Positions 19,199 to 28,196 are shown, numbered from the stretch's first letter. The stretch is 64,000 nucleotides of DNA from Streptomyces xanthophaeus (GCF_000725805.1 NZ_JOFT01000009.1:124001-188000); one strand, 5' to 3'. Numbers and translations: made by a program. Notes: generated from the letters alone by a model not told the origin.

Positions 19199-20508
19199 AC
19201 GAGGGGGTGGACACCATGGGTCTGGACACTCCGCCGTGGCTGGCGGTCGACCGGCTGCTGGACGACCCGGAGAACCGGATCGTCGTGTGCTGCGGGGCGG
19301 GCGGTGTCGGCAAGACCACCACGGCCGCGGCGCTCGGCGTACGGGCGGCGGAGCGCGGGCGCAAGGCGGTCGTGCTCACCATCGACCCGGCGCGGCGGCT
19401 CGCGCAGTCGATGGGCATCGACTCGCTGGACAACACCCCGCGCAAGGTGACCGGCGTGGGCTCGGGCGGCGGTGAACTGCACGCCATGATGCTGGACATG
19501 AAGCGGACCTTCGACGAGATCGTCGAGGCGCACGCGGACGGCGAGCGGGCCCGGGCCATCCTGGCCAACCCCTTCTACCAGTCCCTGTCGGCCGGGTTCG
19601 CGGGCACGCAGGAGTACATGGCGATGGAGAAGCTGGGGCAGCTGCGGGCCCGGGACGACTGGGACCTGATCATCGTCGACACCCCGCCGAGCCGGTCCGC
19701 GCTGGACTTCCTCGACGCGCCGAAGCGGCTCGGGTCCTTCCTGGACGGGAAGTTCATCCGGGTGCTGATGGCTCCGGCGAAGGTGGGCGGCCGGGCGGGG
19801 ATGAAGTTCCTCAATGTCGGCATGTCGATGATGACGGGGACCCTCAGCAAGCTGATGGGCGCCTCGCTGCTGAAGGACGTGCAGACCTTCGTGGCCGCGA
19901 TGGACACCATGTTCGGCGGTTTCCGCACGCGCGCGGACGCCACCTTCCGGCTGCTCCAGGCTCCCGGCACGGCCTTCCTCGTGGTCGCGGCGCCCGAGCC
20001 GGACGCCCTGCGCGAGGCGGCGTACTTCGTGGAGCGACTGGCCGCCGAGGACATGCCGCTGGCGGGTCTGGTGCTCAACAGGGTCCACGGGAGCGGCGCC
20101 GACCAGCTGTCCGCCGAACGGGCGTTGGCCGCCGCAGAGAATCTTGAAGAAGGCCGCATTGTCGATCAGGAGTCCGGGAAAGCTGGACTTCGTGACTCGG
20201 CCGCGGACTCCTCCGGGACCGGCTCCCCCACCGCCGCAGACCTCACGGCAGACGTGGACGAGATCACGCCGGACGAGAACGCGCTGAACGAGACCGTGGT
20301 GGACACGATCACGGCAGGGCTGCTGCGCCTGCACGCGGAACGGATGCAGGTGATCGCGCGCGAACAGCGCACACGCGATCGCTTCACCTCGCTTCACCCC
20401 GAAGTGGCGGTGGCCGAGGTGGCCGCCCTGCCCGGCGATGTGCACGACCTCGCCGGGCTACGGGCCATCGGAGAGCGACTCGCGGCCGGGGTTCCGGCCG
20501 GAGCGTAG
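19195..20508 (+). CDS. ArsA-like ATPase, second of pair
   Basis: A 437-aa protein with Walker A GAGGVGKTTTAAALG at about 33-47, signature LTIDPARRLAQSMG, and switch II DTPPSRSALDFLD. A disordered, acidic insertion rich in Ser/Thr/Glu lies at about 325-365, before the C-terminal helices. Probably forms a hetero-oligomer with the preceding ATPase, as two-gene ArsA-like pairs do in actinobacteria (inference). ATG 19195 overlaps the previous stop; ATG 19216 has a better spaced purine-rich RBS (GAGGGGG) and is a real alternative. Confidence 0.87.
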   Translation: MNEGVDTMGLDTPPWLAVDRLLDDPENRIVVCCGAGGVGKTTTAAALGVRAAERGRKAVVLTIDPARRLAQSMGIDSLDNTPRKVTGVGSGGGELHAMMLDMKRTFDEIVEAHADGERARAILANPFYQSLSAGFAGTQEYMAMEKLGQLRARDDWDLIIVDTPPSRSALDFLDAPKRLGSFLDGKFIRVLMAPAKVGGRAGMKFLNVGMSMMTGTLSKLMGASLLKDVQTFVAAMDTMFGGFRTRADATFRLLQAPGTAFLVVAAPEPDALREAAYFVERLAAEDMPLAGLVLNRVHGSGADQLSAERALAAAENLEEGRIVDQESGKAGLRDSAADSSGTGSPTAADLTADVDEITPDENALNETVVDTITAGLLRLHAERMQVIAREQRTRDRFTSLHPEVAVAEVAALPGDVHDLAGLRAIGERLAAGVPAGA

Positions 20509-20536
20509 GCGTTCGTACGACGTGGCGCGCGGGTGG

Positions 20537-20887
20537 TTACCCGGCTGCCGCGTACGTCTCGTACGGGACGTCGATCTCCGCGTCTGCATCCATGGTGAGG
20601 ATGCCCGTGCTGCGCTCGTACTCCGTGCGGGCGGTTTCGAGCAGCCGTCGCCACGAGGTGACGGTGGGACGCCGGCGCAGCAGCGCCCGTCGTTCCCGCT
20701 CGGTCATTCCGCCCCACACACCGAACTCGACACGGTTGTCGAGCGCGTCGGCCAGGCATTCGGTCCGCACCGGACATCCGGTGCACACCGCCTTGGCCCT
20801 GTTCTGTGCTGCTCCTTGTACGAACAGTTCATCCGGATCGGTAGTGCGGCAGGCTGCCTGCGCACTCCAGTCGGTAACCCAGCCCAT
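20537..20887 (-). CDS. wblA: WhiB-like regulator WblA
   Basis: A 116-aa [4Fe-4S] WhiB-family regulator. Cluster Cys are C13, C35, C38 and C44 (AAC, CTGCPVRTEC), followed by the GVWGG turn and basic TERERRALLRRRP. WblA represses antibiotic production and links to sporulation and oxidative stress in S. coelicolor (SCO3579). Start ATG 20887 gives the commonly annotated MGWVTDWSAQAACR; in-frame GTG 20944 or ATG 20938 would add 17-19 residues. Convergent with the ArsA-like pair; only 28 bp separate the two stops. Confidence 0.95.
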   Translation of the reverse strand: MGWVTDWSAQAACRTTDPDELFVQGAAQNRAKAVCTGCPVRTECLADALDNRVEFGVWGGMTERERRALLRRRPTVTSWRRLLETARTEYERSTGILTMDADAEIDVPYETYAAAG

Positions 20888-21284
20888 CCCGGCGCCGTCC
20901 TCTCCCGAATCGAGGCTCCCCCACGGCGGTAGCGGCATATTCACCGCTGCCAGTTGAGGACGTTACGGAAGGCGAGCACAGTGCAACACCCCCGACGGGC
21001 CCAATCTTGAATGGTCCGAACGGACTATGGGTAAGCGGCAGATCACCCGACGGAGTGATCCGGCGACATGCCCGACCATTCCGGCAATTCGGATGAAAGC
21101 GGGAGGGCATCGACACGGCACGCTCGGGGCTTGCGGCGAGATTCGGACATGAGTCCACCCCATTCGGGAAGGGTGAAAATCAAGCCGCGGGGTTGATGTC
21201 GGGCCGCACTGCTGTGACAGTTGGGGACAGCTTAGGCCAAGGCATTCGCGCGTGTCCGGCGAATGAGAACGTAGGCTGCCCTCC
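20888..21284. promoter_or_regulatory. wblA-pbp divergent regulatory region
   Basis: No supported gene in these 397 bp. Two palindromes upstream of wblA are visible: GTCCG-AA-CGGAC (21014-21025), and GATCAC (21041-21046) with GTGATC (21055-21060). They sit 127-174 bp before the wblA start and could be operators. The regulators cannot be named from sequence alone. Confidence 0.4.
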
Positions 21285-23615
21285 ATGGGAAAGAAGCGCT
21301 CGGGCGGCGGGCTCACGGGGAGCCAGCAGGCCGCCAAGTTCCTCGGGGTGTCCGTTCTCTCCGGAGTTGTGCTGGCCGGCATGGCGATTCCGGCCGCAGG
21401 CGCCCTGGGGCTCGCGGCCAAGGGCACGGTCGAGGGATTCGATGAGATCCCGGCCAATCTCAAGACTCCGCCGTTGAGCCAGCGGACCACCATTCTGGAC
21501 GCGGAAGGTGGCGTGATCGCCACCGTCTATTCGCGCGACCGTCAGGTGGTCCCGCTCACGGCGATCTCCCCGTACATGCAGAAGGCAATCGTCGCCATCG
21601 AGGACTCTCGTTTCTACGAGCACGGTGCGGTCGACCTCAAGGGCATCCTGCGCGCGGTCAACCGCAACGCACAGGAAGGCGGCGCCGCACAGGGCGCCTC
21701 CACGCTCACGCAGCAGTACGTGAAGAACGTCTTCGTCGAAGAGGCCGGTGACGACGAGACCAAGGTGCGCGAGGCCCAGGAGAAGAGCCTCGGCCGCAAG
21801 ATCCGCGAGCTGAAGTACGCGATCCAGGTCGAGGAGGAGCTCGGGAAGAAGAAGATCCTCGAGAACTACCTCAACATCACCTTCTTCGGCCAGCAGGCCT
21901 ACGGAATCGAATCCGCGGCCCAGCGCTACTTCAGCAAGCCGGCCAAGGACCTCACCCTGGAGGAGTCGGCGCTGCTGGCGGGCGTCGTCCAGTCGCCGAG
22001 CCGGTACGACCCTGCGAACGACGCGCAGGAGGCGACGAAGCGCCGCAACCTCGTCCTCCAGCGGATGGCCGACATCAAGGACATCTCGCAGGCGGAGGCG
22101 GACGCGGCGAAGGCGAAGCCGGTCACCCTGAAGCTGACCAAGCCGAAGAACGGCTGCATCACCGCGGTCAAGGGCGCGGGCTTCTTCTGCGACTACGTGC
22201 GCAACTCCTTCCTGACCGACCCCGTCTTCGGCAAGACGCGCGAGGACCGGGCCAAGGTCTGGAACCAGGGCGGCCTGACGGTACGGACGACCCTCGACCC
22301 GCAGTCGCAGGACGCGGCCAACGAGTCGATCAAGGATCACGTCTATCAGGAGGACTCGATCGCGACGGCCGTGACCATGGTCCAGCCGGGCACCGGCCGG
22401 GTCCTGGCGATGGGTCAGTCCAAGCCGTACGGCTTCGGCAAGAACGAGACGCAGATCAACTACTCCGTCGACAAGCGGATGGGCGGCTCGAACTTCGGCT
22501 TCCAGGTCGGCTCCACCTTCAAGCCGTTCATCGCGGCCGCGGCGCTGGAGCGGGGCATGCCGCCCACCAAGGTGTACGGGGCCCCGAACAAGCTCGACTA
22601 CCCGAGCCCGATCACCAAGTGCGACGGCACCCAGTGGCTGAACCTGCCGGACAACAGCGGCAAGCTCGCCACCGCCGAGAACGAGACCGAGGACGAGATC
22701 GGCCCGTACGCCCTGCGGACGGCGATGGAGAAGTCCATCAACACCTACTTCGTCGAGATGATCGGCGAGATCGGGCTCTGCCCGGTGACCGAGATGACGC
22801 AGAAGCTCGGCGTGGTCCCGGCCGCCGGCACCAAGCTGCCCGAGGCACCGTCCATCGCGCTCGGCTCCGCCGAACTCTCCCCGCTGACCATGGCCAACGC
22901 GTACGCCACGTTCGCCAACCGCGGGGTCTACTGCACCCCGGTCGCCATCGAGTCGATCACCGACGCGCACGGCAAGGCTCTCGCGGTGCCGAAGACCAAG
23001 TGCGACCGCGCCATGTCGCAGACCACGGCCGACACCATCAACACCCTGCTGCGCGGAGTGGTCGACTCCGGTACCGGTGAGCGGGCCGGCCTGACCGACC
23101 GCGACAACGCGGGCAAGACCGGTACGACCGACTCCCGCCACAACGCCTGGTTCGTGGGCTACACCCCGAACATCTCCGGCGCGGTGTGGGTCGGCTCGGG
23201 CGGCGCGAAGAAGATCTCGATGGAGAACATCGAGATCGGCGGCCGGTCCTACGACAAGGTCTTCGGCGGCGGTCTGCCGGGCCCGATCTGGAAGGACGCG
23301 GTCACCGGTGCCCTGTCCGGGCGCGAGGCCCCCAGCTTCACGACGGTCAGCATCCCGGAGCCCGTACTCCCGGGCAACGCCAACGGCAACGCGGGCGGCA
23401 ACAACGGCGGACGGCCCGCGACGACCCCGTCCAAGCCCGGGAAGCCCGGCAAGCCGGGCGGCGACGGCAAGCCCGGCGGGCGCCCGGGCGGGCAGACGGC
23501 GGCCGGAGCCACCGCAGCCGGAGCCACGGGCGGCGGCACCGGGGGCAACCCGGACAACCCGTTCCCCGATTTCAGCATCGAGCCGGGCCTGATCGGCGGC
23601 CGCGACGACCGCTGA
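21285..23615 (+). CDS. Class A penicillin-binding protein
   Basis: A 776-aa bifunctional peptidoglycan synthase. One N-terminal TM anchor (about 20-45). The GT51 transglycosylase domain has EDSRFYEHG at about 106 (catalytic Glu) and GASTLTQQYVKN. The transpeptidase domain has GSTFKPF at about 408 (SxxK nucleophile), KSINTYF (SxN) and KTGTT at about 609. The C-terminal tail is Gly/Pro/Lys-rich low complexity (KPGKPGKPGG). Conserved neighbour of wblA (SCO3580 in S. coelicolor). Terminated by the 17-bp hairpin 23630-23668. Confidence 0.95.
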   Translation: MGKKRSGGGLTGSQQAAKFLGVSVLSGVVLAGMAIPAAGALGLAAKGTVEGFDEIPANLKTPPLSQRTTILDAEGGVIATVYSRDRQVVPLTAISPYMQKAIVAIEDSRFYEHGAVDLKGILRAVNRNAQEGGAAQGASTLTQQYVKNVFVEEAGDDETKVREAQEKSLGRKIRELKYAIQVEEELGKKKILENYLNITFFGQQAYGIESAAQRYFSKPAKDLTLEESALLAGVVQSPSRYDPANDAQEATKRRNLVLQRMADIKDISQAEADAAKAKPVTLKLTKPKNGCITAVKGAGFFCDYVRNSFLTDPVFGKTREDRAKVWNQGGLTVRTTLDPQSQDAANESIKDHVYQEDSIATAVTMVQPGTGRVLAMGQSKPYGFGKNETQINYSVDKRMGGSNFGFQVGSTFKPFIAAAALERGMPPTKVYGAPNKLDYPSPITKCDGTQWLNLPDNSGKLATAENETEDEIGPYALRTAMEKSINTYFVEMIGEIGLCPVTEMTQKLGVVPAAGTKLPEAPSIALGSAELSPLTMANAYATFANRGVYCTPVAIESITDAHGKALAVPKTKCDRAMSQTTADTINTLLRGVVDSGTGERAGLTDRDNAGKTGTTDSRHNAWFVGYTPNISGAVWVGSGGAKKISMENIEIGGRSYDKVFGGGLPGPIWKDAVTGALSGREAPSFTTVSIPEPVLPGNANGNAGGNNGGRPATTPSKPGKPGKPGGDGKPGGRPGGQTAAGATAAGATGGGTGGNPDNPFPDFSIEPGLIGGRDDR

Positions 23616-23629
23616 CGGACCCCGAAGAA

Positions 23630-23668
23630 GGGGAGGGCCCCAGCCGCGATCCGGCTGGGGCCCTCCCC
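23630..23668 (+). terminator. Terminator between convergent PBP and yqeY genes
   Basis: A perfect 17-bp stem (23630-23646 with 23652-23668), 5-nt loop, followed by TT. Likely bidirectional. Confidence 0.88.
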
Positions 23669-23671
23669 TTT

Positions 23672-23710
23672 ACTGCGTCAGTGCGTTACTGCGTTACTGC
23701 GTCACTGCGG
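23672..23710. repeat. 8-bp tandem repeat, about 4.9 copies
   Basis: Units ACTGCGTC, AGTGCGTT, ACTGCGTT, ACTGCGTC and ACTGCGG run head to tail between the terminator hairpin and the yqeY stop. Non-coding; copy number may vary between strains. Confidence 0.8.
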
Positions 23711-23718
23711 TCCGCGGA

Positions 23719-24180
23719 TCAAAGGAGCTGCTGCTTGACGACGGCGGCGACGCGGCCGCCCTCCGCCAGGCCCGCGACCTTCGGGTTCACGATCTTCATG
23801 ACGGCGCCCATGGCCCGCGGCCCCTCGGCACCCGCCGCGCGGGCCTCCGCGACGGCCTGCGTCACGATCTCGACGAGCTCCTCATCGCTCAGCTGCTTGG
23901 GCAGGTACGTGTCGAGGAACTCGCCCTCCGCCGTCTCCCGGGCGGCCTGCTCGGGACGGTCGCCCTTGGCGAAGGCATCGGCGGCCTCACGGCGCTTCTT
24001 CGCCTCCTTGGCGATCACCTTGAGGACTTCCTCGTCGGAGAGGACGCGCGCCTCCTTGCCCGCGACCTCCGCGTTGGTGATGGCGGAGAGGGTCAGGCGC
24101 AGCGTGGACGAGTGCAGCTCGTTACGCTCCCTGATGGCGGTCGTGAGGTCGTCCTGGAGCTTGGCCTTCAGCGTGGTCAT
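23719..24180 (-). CDS. GatB/YqeY domain-containing protein
   Basis: A 153-aa protein starting MTTLKAKLQDDLTTAIRERN, with LPKQLSDEELVEIV and MGAVMKIVNPKVAGLAEGGR. This is a stand-alone YqeY domain, homologous to the tail of GatB of the tRNA amidotransferase. The YqeY role is not established. ATG 24180; 68 bp separate it from the divergent phosphoesterase. Confidence 0.9.
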   Translation of the reverse strand: MTTLKAKLQDDLTTAIRERNELHSSTLRLTLSAITNAEVAGKEARVLSDEEVLKVIAKEAKKRREAADAFAKGDRPEQAARETAEGEFLDTYLPKQLSDEELVEIVTQAVAEARAAGAEGPRAMGAVMKIVNPKVAGLAEGGRVAAVVKQQLL

Positions 24181-24248
24181 GCACCCGAGTCTGCCAGGTA
24201 CCGGGGCGCTGGCGCCCGTCCGTTTTCCGGGTCTGCGACGATGGGGCC

Positions 24249-25187
24249 ATGCGTGCGCGTTACGGAGTACCCCTGAAGGCGGCTGCCGGAATCGCGGCGG
24301 TGGGGGCAGCGGGAGTGGCCTACGCCGCCGGTTTCGAGGCGCGGTCCTTCCGCCTGCGCCGGATCACGGTGCCCGTCCTGCCCCTGGGGATGCGCCCGTT
24401 GCGCATACTCCAGGTCTCGGACATCCACATGGTCGGCGGGCAGCGCAAGAAGCGCGCCTGGCTCCAGTCGCTGGCGGGGCTGCGCCCCGACTTCGTCGTG
24501 AACACCGGGGACAACCTCTCCGACACCGAAGGCGTGCCCGAGGTGCTCGACGCGCTCGGCCCGCTCATGGACTTCCCCGGCGTGTACGTCTTCGGTTCGA
24601 ACGACTACTACGGGCCCCGGCTGCGCAACCCCGGGCGCTACCTCCTGGAGAAGGCCCAGGGCCGGCACGGGCTGAACGGCAACAAGCCGGTCGTCGGCGC
24701 CGTCCACAACCCGTGGGAGGAGATGCGGGACGCCTTCGACGCGGCGGGCTGGCTGAACCTGACCAACGCGCGGGCGCGCCTGAAGCTCGACGGCCTGGAG
24801 CTGGCCTTCACCGGTCTGGACGACCCGCACATCAAGCGGGACCGGTACGAGCAGGTGGCGGGCGGCCCGGAGACCGACGCGGACTTCTCCATGGCCGTGG
24901 TGCACGCCCCGTACCTGCGGACGCTGGAGTCCTTCACCGCGGACGGCTACCCGCTGATCCTCGCGGGGCACACCCACGGCGGGCAGCTGTGCATCCCCTT
25001 CTACGGCGCCCTGGTCACCAACTGCGACCTGGACACCAAGCGGGTCAAGGGCCTCTCCACCCACGAGACGGGCGGCCGGCGCGCCTACCTCCACGTCTCG
25101 GCGGGCTGCGGCACCAACCGCTACACCCCGGTCCGCTTCGCCTGCCCGCCGGAGGCGACCCTGCTCACGCTCACGCCGAAGGCCTAG
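24249..25187 (+). CDS. Membrane-anchored metallophosphoesterase
   Basis: A 312-aa calcineurin-like phosphoesterase. A hydrophobic N-terminal segment (AAAGIAAVGAAGVAYAAG) probably anchors it. Metal ligands: QVSDIHMVGG (about 57), NTGDNLSD (about 85), GSNDYYG (about 117), and GHTHGGQL (about 240). YaeI/YkuE-like enzymes hydrolyse lipid or nucleotide phosphates; the substrate is not known here. Confidence 0.9.
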   Translation: MRARYGVPLKAAAGIAAVGAAGVAYAAGFEARSFRLRRITVPVLPLGMRPLRILQVSDIHMVGGQRKKRAWLQSLAGLRPDFVVNTGDNLSDTEGVPEVLDALGPLMDFPGVYVFGSNDYYGPRLRNPGRYLLEKAQGRHGLNGNKPVVGAVHNPWEEMRDAFDAAGWLNLTNARARLKLDGLELAFTGLDDPHIKRDRYEQVAGGPETDADFSMAVVHAPYLRTLESFTADGYPLILAGHTHGGQLCIPFYGALVTNCDLDTKRVKGLSTHETGGRRAYLHVSAGCGTNRYTPVRFACPPEATLLTLTPKA

Positions 25188-25221
25188 CGACTCCCGGGCC
25201 CTCCCCCAGTACGTTGACGGG

Positions 25222-25929
25222 ATGACCGAACCGACGCGCCTCGTCCCGGCGGCCTTCCGCGCCCTGGTCTGTGCCGCGGCCGTGGTGGGGCTCGTCATCG
25301 AGCTCACCCACGGCAGCGTCCCGGTCGTCCTGAGCTTCTTCACCATCTGGACCAACATCGCGGTGGCCGTCGTCTTCGGCCTCTCCGCCCTCCGCGCCTG
25401 GCAGGAGCGGCCCGACCCCGCCCCGCTGCTGCGGGGCGGGGTGCTGCTGTTCATCCTCGTCACCGGGCTGGTCTTCCACCTGGTCCTGGCGAACCCGGCG
25501 AGCCCCTTCAACGTGCTCGCGGAGCTCGACAAGCTGACCGGCGCCAAGGCCGTCGCCGACCAGCTCCTCCACACGGTCACCCCGATCGGCGCAGCGCTGG
25601 ACTTCCTCCTGCTGACCGCCCCGCGCACGCTGCGCCCGAAGCACGCCTTGCAGTGGCTGGCCTATCCGCTGGCGTACGTGGTGTTCGCGCTGGTCCGCGG
25701 CGCGCTGCTGGGCCCGGACAGCAGGAGCCGGTACACGTACCCCTTCATCGACGTGGCCCAGTACGGCTACGCCCGGGTCGCCGTGAACTGCGTCGTCCTG
25801 GGCCTCGGCTTCGCCGTACTCGGCCTGGCCCTGGTCCTGGCGGACCGCTACCGCCCGGCGTCGCCGCTGGCTCCGGGGCCGCGCCGTGAAAACCGGATTT
25901 CGTCTCCGGCGAGAGGTCCGCTAAAGTAA
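25222..25929 (+). CDS. Pr6Pr family integral membrane protein
   Basis: A 235-aa protein with about six TM helices. Signature stretches include [20 protein letters not shown] near the N terminus and [14 protein letters not shown] late, both typical of the Pr6Pr (FAR-17a/AIG1-like) family. Function unknown. It starts 34 bp after the phosphoesterase gene on the same strand, and its 3' end lies 40 bp before tRNA-Pro. Confidence 0.82.
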   Translation: MTEPTRLVPAAFRALVCAAAVVGLVIELTHGSVPVVLSFFTIWTNIAVAVVFGLSALRAWQERPDPAPLLRGGVLLFILVTGLVFHLVLANPASPFNVLAELDKLTGAKAVADQLLHTVTPIGAALDFLLLTAPRTLRPKHALQWLAYPLAYVVFALVRGALLGPDSRSRYTYPFIDVAQYGYARVAVNCVVLGLGFAVLGLALVLADRYRPASPLAPGPRRENRISSPARGPLK

Positions 25930-25969
25930 TCGATGTCGCCAGGGCAGCAAGCGCTGCAAAGGCGGCGAT

Positions 25970-26043
25970 CGGGGTGTAGCGCAGCTTGGCAGCGCGCTTC
26001 GTTCGGGACGAAGAGGTCGTGGGTTCAAATCCCGCCACCCCGA
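25970..26043 (+). tRNA. tRNA-Pro(CGG)
   Basis: A full cloverleaf: acceptor CGGGGTG with CACCCCG, anticodon stem CTTCG/CGAAG around loop TTCGGGA (anticodon CGG, Pro CCG codons), T arm GTGGGTTCAAATCCCGC. CCA is not encoded. A tRNA-Pro gene is the integration site of the actinomycete element pSAM2, so this locus is a plausible attB; no integrase or duplicated 3' end is visible here. Confidence 0.97.
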
Positions 26044-26054
26044 CGCTGTAGTAC

Positions 26055-26095
26055 CAGGTCAGGCCACCTACTTCCGTAGTAGGTGGCCTGACCTG
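26055..26095 (+). terminator. tRNA-Pro terminator
   Basis: A perfect 18-bp stem (26055-26072 with 26078-26095), 5-nt loop TCCGT, then TTT. Confidence 0.92.
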
Positions 26096-26540
26096 TTTGC
26101 GTGCGCGTCCATCCTCCCCGGTCCGGTCCGGATCACCGGACGGAGCTGCTTACGGATGGTGCGCGGCGGTCGGCTCTGGCGGGGCACCTGCTGGCCATCG
26201 GCGATGTCCGGCCGTCGGTTACCCGGACGATTCTCCGGGCCGCCCCCAAACAGGCCGGGGATGCAGCCATTCCTTTCAGAGCTGCAACCCCCTGACAACT
26301 GACCTTGCCTGGCTTGCCGTTGAGCGGTGAGTGGCGCCGGCCTGGTGCTCCTCCAGGACGGGCCGAGCGGCTCGCGGGCGGTCCGCGGCTGCCGGGACGG
26401 CCATGGCGCGCGGCACTGATCTCCGGCTCGGCGGCGTCCCCGGCGCGTACGGCGCCGTGGCGTGCGCGTGCGGCGCGGTCGTCGCCGCCCTCGGCCGGCC
26501 CCGTCCCGGCCGGGGGTCTGGACGGTCCGGACGGGGTTGG
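26096..26540. other. 445-bp non-coding gap at tRNA/island junction
   Basis: Short open frames here have no RBS, no family resemblance and irregular codon use. No integrase remnant or direct repeat of the tRNA 3' end is visible. This is the left edge of the siderophore island. Confidence 0.5.
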
Positions 26541-26559
26541 TTAGGTTAGCCTTACCTCA
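26541..26559. promoter_or_regulatory. Iron box 1 (DmdR/IdeR-type)
   Basis: TTAGGTTAGCCTTACCTCA matches 16 of 19 bases of the iron-box consensus TTAGGTTAGGCTAACCTAA, 82 bp before the DUF2470 gene start. Confidence 0.85.
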
Positions 26560-26640
26560 ATCGAAGGGGTCGGGAGGTGTGCGCCTCCGCCGGAGGGCCG
26601 GGGTCCGCCGGACCCCGCCCGTACCCCGCCAGGAGTTCTC

Positions 26641-27366
26641 GTGAACGCTGCCGCAGGCGCCGCCCTGCCCGGGCCCACCGCCGCCGAGCGCGTCCGCTCC
26701 GTGCTGGCCCGGGCGGTCTCGCTGTCCCTGACCACCGAGGGGCACAGCTACGACCTGATCGGCATGCACTCCGTGGACGCGAAGGGGCGGATCACCCTCC
26801 ACCCCCCGTCGGACAGCCCCCTGGCCGCCCGGATCGCCTTCGCCCCGCGCGGCAGCCTCGCCGCCCTGCTGGAGTTCACCGACATCGCGCCGACCCCCGT
26901 CCGCGACCGCGTACGGGCCCGGGTGACGGTCTCCGGCTGGCTGGCCCCGGCGGGCACGGGGGACGAGGGCCCCCTGCGGCTGGACACGGCGCGCGTGACC
27001 CTGCGGACCGCGGCCGGCCCGGTGGACGTCGCGCTGGACGAGGTCACGCTCGCCGAGCCCGATCCGCTCGCCGTGGAGGAGGCCGGCATGCTGACCCATC
27101 TCGCCGCCTCCCACGGGGAGATGGTGACGGAGCTGCTCGCCCTCGGCGCCTCGCGCCTGCCCGCCGGTGTGCGCCGGGCGCTGCCGCTCGCGGTCGACCG
27201 GCACGGCATCACCCTGCGCTGCGAATACGCCTCCGGCCACTGCGACCTGCGGCTCCTCTTCCCCGTCCCGGCGCGGGACGCGGCCGGGGCCGGCCGGCAG
27301 GTCCGGCAGCTGCTGACGGCGCCCCGGCGGTGCTCCCGCCAGGACCACTCCCCCGCGCGGTACTGA
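26641..27366 (+). CDS. DUF2470 domain protein (HugZ-like)
   Basis: A 241-aa protein. The C-terminal part (EPDPLAVEEAGMLTHLAASH onwards) fits the DUF2470 domain found in HugZ-type haem-utilisation and FMN-binding proteins. The N-terminal half resembles the split beta-barrel (LIGMHSVDAKGRITLHPP). Likely helps intracellular iron or haem handling. GTG 26641 has RBS AGGAG. It is first after iron box 1, 3 bp from the siderophore-interacting protein gene, so the two form an iron-repressed operon. Confidence 0.78.
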   Translation: MNAAAGAALPGPTAAERVRSVLARAVSLSLTTEGHSYDLIGMHSVDAKGRITLHPPSDSPLAARIAFAPRGSLAALLEFTDIAPTPVRDRVRARVTVSGWLAPAGTGDEGPLRLDTARVTLRTAAGPVDVALDEVTLAEPDPLAVEEAGMLTHLAASHGEMVTELLALGASRLPAGVRRALPLAVDRHGITLRCEYASGHCDLRLLFPVPARDAAGAGRQVRQLLTAPRRCSRQDHSPARY

Positions 27367-27369
27367 ACC

Positions 27370-28089
27370 ATGGGACACGGCTGGCAGGGCATCGCCCTCA
27401 GACTCTTCCGCGGCAAGGACTTCACCTTCACCGTCCGGTCCAACGAGCGGGTGTCCGGCCACCTGCACCGGCTGTCCTTCGCCGACGGGGGCATGCTGGA
27501 GGCCACGGGCGTGCACCCCACGATGTGGGTGCGCCTGTGGTTCGAGCACCAGGGCAAGCCGCACCAGCGGGGATACACGCTGGTCGACCCGGATCCCGCC
27601 GCCGGTACCTTCGACGTGGAGTTCGCCCTCCACGACGGACCCGCGAGCGACTGGGCGCGCGCCGCCCGGCCCGGCGACACGATCGAGGCGACGCTCCAGG
27701 GCACGGGGTTCGCTCCGCCGGACCCGCTGCCGTCGCGGCTGCTCGTCGTCGGCGACCCGGCCTCCAGACCCGCCATCAACTCCCTTCTGGAGTCGATGCC
27801 CTCGACCCCGGCGACCATCTGGTTCGAGAGCACGGACCCCGCGGAGGCCGAGGGGACCCCGCGCCGCCCGGGCCCGGACCGCGAGGTGATCCACGTACCG
27901 CGGCAGCGCGAGGGCGCCCAACTGGTCGAGACGGTGCGGGCGGAGCTGCCCCCGCGCCTGGACCCCGGCGCCTACGTGTGGATTGCCTGCGACACCGCGA
28001 CCACCCGAGCCCTGGCCGCCTTCGCGCGCAAGGAGCTCGGAGTGCCCAAGGAGCGGCTGTACGCGCTCGGGTACTGGCGGGTGGCGTAG
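27370..28089 (+). CDS. Siderophore-interacting FAD-binding protein
   Basis: A 239-aa ViuB/YqjH/FscN-like ferric-siderophore reductase. The FAD domain contains HQRGYTLVDPDPAAGTFDVE (Arg-x-Tyr-Thr FAD motif), and the C-terminal NAD(P)H-like half contains LLVVGDPASRPAINSLLES and ends with YALGYWRVA. Members release iron by reducing ferric siderophores in the cytosol. Directly follows the DUF2470 gene under iron box 1. It supplies the intracellular release step for the imported siderophore. Confidence 0.9.
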   Translation: MGHGWQGIALRLFRGKDFTFTVRSNERVSGHLHRLSFADGGMLEATGVHPTMWVRLWFEHQGKPHQRGYTLVDPDPAAGTFDVEFALHDGPASDWARAARPGDTIEATLQGTGFAPPDPLPSRLLVVGDPASRPAINSLLESMPSTPATIWFESTDPAEAEGTPRRPGPDREVIHVPRQREGAQLVETVRAELPPRLDPGAYVWIACDTATTRALAAFARKELGVPKERLYALGYWRVA

Positions 28090-28103
28090 GCAGGAAATGC
28101 CCG

Positions 28104-28124
28104 GGCTGCTAACTTGAAGCAGCC
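28104..28124 (+). terminator. Weak hairpin after SIP gene
   Basis: GGCTGCT (28104-28110) pairs with AGCAGCC (28118-28124) over a 7-nt loop, immediately before iron box 2. Probably ends the DUF2470-SIP transcript. Confidence 0.5.
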
Positions 28125-28127
28125 AAC

Positions 28128-28146
28128 TTAGGTTAGGCTAAGCTAA
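28128..28146. promoter_or_regulatory. Iron box 2, near-perfect
   Basis: TTAGGTTAGGCTAAGCTAA matches 18 of 19 consensus bases. It lies 51 bp before the isochorismatase-like gene and so heads the argCJBD unit too. Confidence 0.93.
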
Positions 28147-28196
28147 ATCTTGATCGAGCAGTGGGCGCATGGACGTCCTCAGGGGAGGGATTCACC

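Noticed and set aside
18218..20508. Arsenic resistance operon from two ArsA-like genes
   Set aside because: No arsenite-binding Cys motif, no arsB/arsR; paired ArsA-like genes beside wblA are a conserved Streptomyces arrangement.
26068..26298. Minus-strand ORF downstream of tRNA-Pro
   Set aside because: It runs through the tRNA terminator hairpin, has no RBS and resembles no family.
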